Origin: Pseudomonas neuropathica
GTDB lineage: Bacteria; Pseudomonadota; Gammaproteobacteria; Pseudomonadales; Pseudomonadaceae
Assembly: GCF_015461835.1 (NCBI RefSeq)
Contig: NZ_JACOPX010000005.1
Span: 186,001 to 250,000, forward strand
Reading direction: 5' to 3'
DNA: 64,000 nucleotides
A program made the position numbers and the translations under genes. Positions 62,257 through 64,000 of the stretch are shown one piece after another; the stretch's first letter is position 1; each line of letters begins with the position of its first letter. A model generated the notes under the pieces. The model was given only the letters and a program-made list of their open reading frames with translations. It had not been told where the DNA came from and did not search any database.

Positions 62257-63228
62257 TTAGCGTTGTTTGAGGCGGTCGATCACCACCGCCAGCAAAAGGA
62301 TCGAACCACGGATAACGTATTGGTAGAAGGTATCAATGTTCTTCAGATTCATCGCATTCTCGATAATCGCCAAAATCAACACCCCGGCAATCACATGCCG
62401 GATCATGCCGATCCCGCCGCTCAGCGACACCCCGCCCAACACGCACGCCGAGATCACCGTCAGCTCGAAACCCTGACCAATCATCGGTTGCCCCGAAGTC
62501 ATCCGCGACGCCAGAATCACCCCGGCCAACGCACCGATCACACCGTGCACGGCAAAGATAATGATCTTGGTCCGGTCAACGTTCACACCCGCGAGCAACG
62601 CCGCTTCCTGGTTGCCACCGATGGCCATGGTGTTGCGCCCGTAGGTGGTGTAATTCAACAGCCAACCAAAAAACAGGAAGCAAACAATGGTGATCAGAAT
62701 CGGCACCGGCACGCCAAACAACTGGCCATTGCCGAACACGAAGAACGATTCCTGCGACACGCCCACTGCTTTGCCGTTGGCAAAAATGTAAGCCAGACCA
62801 CGAACGATCTGCATGGTCGCCAGCGTTGTAATCAAGGCATTGACGCGCAACTTGGCAATCACGATGCCGTTGATCAACCCGACAATCAGGCCCATCACCA
62901 GCGCCGCGCTGACACCGAGAAACACGCTATTGGTGTCGCGCATCACCACCGCCGCAACCACCCCGGCGCAGGCAATCACCGAGCCCACCGACAAGTCGAA
63001 ATGCCCCGACGCCAGGCAGTACAACATCGTGCAGGCGGCAATCCCGGTGGTGGAAATCGCCAGGCCCAGGCCACGCATGTTCAGCGGCGAAAGGAAGTTG
63101 TCGATCAGCAGCGTGCAGGCAATGAAAATGCCGATCGCCGCCAGCAGCATGACCCAGTCATCGAGGAAGCGGCGCATGTCCAAAGGTTTGCGCGCGGTCG
63201 GCAGGGTTTCGTTTTGGGTTGTCATCAT
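62257..63228 (-). CDS. araH: L-arabinose ABC transporter permease AraH
   Basis: A 323-residue inner-membrane permease of the sugar (RbsC/AraH) family. Stretches include LYCLASGHFDLSVGSVIACA, RVNALITTLATMQIVRGLAY and GGVSLSGGIGMIRHVIAGVL. The long membrane body and its gene order after araG fit AraH. It begins ten bases after the araG stop. ATG 63228 has GAGG five to eight bases upstream; a second ATG follows it directly. It is the last gene before the inverted-repeat element. The sugar is inferred from the family. Confidence 0.88.
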   Translation of the reverse strand: MMTTQNETLPTARKPLDMRRFLDDWVMLLAAIGIFIACTLLIDNFLSPLNMRGLGLAISTTGIAACTMLYCLASGHFDLSVGSVIACAGVVAAVVMRDTNSVFLGVSAALVMGLIVGLINGIVIAKLRVNALITTLATMQIVRGLAYIFANGKAVGVSQESFFVFGNGQLFGVPVPILITIVCFLFFGWLLNYTTYGRNTMAIGGNQEAALLAGVNVDRTKIIIFAVHGVIGALAGVILASRMTSGQPMIGQGFELTVISACVLGGVSLSGGIGMIRHVIAGVLILAIIENAMNLKNIDTFYQYVIRGSILLLAVVIDRLKQR

Positions 63229-63237
63229 AGTCACCTC

Positions 63238-64000
63238 TCAGTTCGCCACGCCGTCAGCGCGGTGGCGCGGCAAAGCCAGTTGCAGCAGGTTGGATTCATT
63301 GGCCTGATCGCGGCCGATTTCGCCGCGCAGGGCGCCTTCGCAGAGCACCAGAATGCGGTCGGAAATGCCCATCACTTCCATCAGATCGCTGGACACCACG
63401 ATCACCGAAATGCCGTCGGCGGCGAGGTTATGGATGATCTGGTAAATCTCCGCTTTGGCACCGATATCGATGCCGCGCGTCGGTTCGTCGAGCAGCAGAA
63501 CCTTCATCGGCATCGACAGCCAGCGACCGAGAATGGCCTTCTGCTGATTGCCGCCGGAGAGGAATTTGATCTGCTGGCCGGCGTGCGGGGTTTTCACTTT
63601 CAGCGCTTTGATCTGTTTGTCGGCGTTGCCCTTTTCCCACAGACCGCGAATCAGGCAACCGAGGCCCGAATGGGCGCCGCGTGCACTGATGTTGATGTTT
63701 TCGGCGACGCTGGCCAGCGGGATGATGCCTTCCTTCTTGCGATCCTCCGGGCAGAGCAAAATGCCCGCAGCAATCGCGTCGCGCGGTGAGCGCAGTTTCA
63801 GTTCGTGACCGCGCAATTCGAGGTGTCCGGCGGTGTTGCGCTCCAGTCCACTGAGCAGGCGAAACAGCTCGGTGCGCCCTGCCCCGACCAGTCCGAACAG
63901 GCCAAGGATTTCACCTTTGTGCGCTTCGAAACTGATCGGCTCGCGCAGACCCGGGCCGAGCAAACCATCAACCTTCAGCGCGACGGCACCGCGTGGTCGA
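63238..64000 (-). CDS. araG: L-arabinose ABC transporter ATPase AraG, C-terminal part (cut by window edge)
   Basis: The 3' part of a two-cassette sugar ABC ATPase; the frame stays open to the window edge and the N-terminal half is missing. Visible is the second nucleotide-binding cassette. It has GLFGLVGAGRTELFRLLSGL, the degenerate Walker A of the second domain, then signature LSGGNQQKAILGRWL and Walker B VLLLDEPTRGIDIGAK. It energises uptake through AraH next door. Assignment to arabinose rather than another sugar rests on the family resemblance of AraH. Confidence 0.87.
   Translation of the reverse strand, partial: RPRGAVALKVDGLLGPGLREPISFEAHKGEILGLFGLVGAGRTELFRLLSGLERNTAGHLELRGHELKLRSPRDAIAAGILLCPEDRKKEGIIPLASVAENINISARGAHSGLGCLIRGLWEKGNADKQIKALKVKTPHAGQQIKFLSGGNQQKAILGRWLSMPMKVLLLDEPTRGIDIGAKAEIYQIIHNLAADGISVIVVSSDLMEVMGISDRILVLCEGALRGEIGRDQANESNLLQLALPRHRADGVAN

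Overview
The window is a GC-rich chromosomal segment from a Pseudomonas of the fluorescens group. Supporting evidence: the ubiG-mupP-yciK order; the pap, mnmC, asnO, ngg, M42 peptidase order; an UndA-type enzyme; and many REP/REPIN palindromes of three recognisable families (cores TGTAGGAGCTGCCG, TGTGGGAGCGAGC and TGTAGGAGTGAGC) scattered between genes. No rRNA, tRNA, CRISPR array, insertion sequence or prophage was seen. Both edges cut genes: gyrA at the left and araG at the right.

Layout. 1-24 kb is mostly core genome: gyrA, methylthioadenosine-related genes (mtnA, mtaD), ubiquinone and cell-wall recycling genes (ubiG, mupP), a diguanylate cyclase, a probable 1-undecene synthase (undA), a GGDEF/EAL protein, a trhO/DsbA-like/ABC exporter run, bolA, fumC, a thiolase, a polyphosphate:AMP phosphotransferase and mnmC. 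23.5-28.4 kb carries the osmoprotectant N-acetylglutaminylglutamine amide genes (asnO, ngg, M42 peptidase). 28.5-38.5 kb holds small conserved genes (yheU, csrA, ynfA, a DUF3309 microprotein), an LTA-synthase-like membrane sulfatase, a START protein, a MocR regulator and an OmpA/DUF4398 lipoprotein operon. 38.6-42.5 kb holds the electron-transfer flavoprotein genes (etfBA and ETF-QO, divergent), with a PsrA-like palindrome between them. 44.8-50 kb is a D-galactonate catabolic operon (dgoK, dgoA, dgoD, MFS transporter, IclR regulator) with a perfect palindrome upstream of dgoK.

The most unusual stretch is 50.1-53.5 kb. It is a compact, AT-richer, translationally coupled cassette on the minus strand: an unrecognised protein, a PAAR-repeat protein, an alpha/beta-hydrolase with an intact Ser/Asp/His set, and two related lipoproteins. 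I read it as an orphan type VI secretion lipase effector module with a duplicated immunity gene. One lipoprotein copy carries a C-terminal module that matches the C-terminus of the PAAR protein.

The right end (57.6-64 kb) has a GntR-regulated operon (ADP-ribosylglycohydrolase, NCS1 permease, PfkB kinase) that looks like a salvage or catabolic route for a ribosylated compound of unknown identity. A large composite inverted-repeat element follows, then the 3' part of an L-arabinose ABC transporter (araG, araH).
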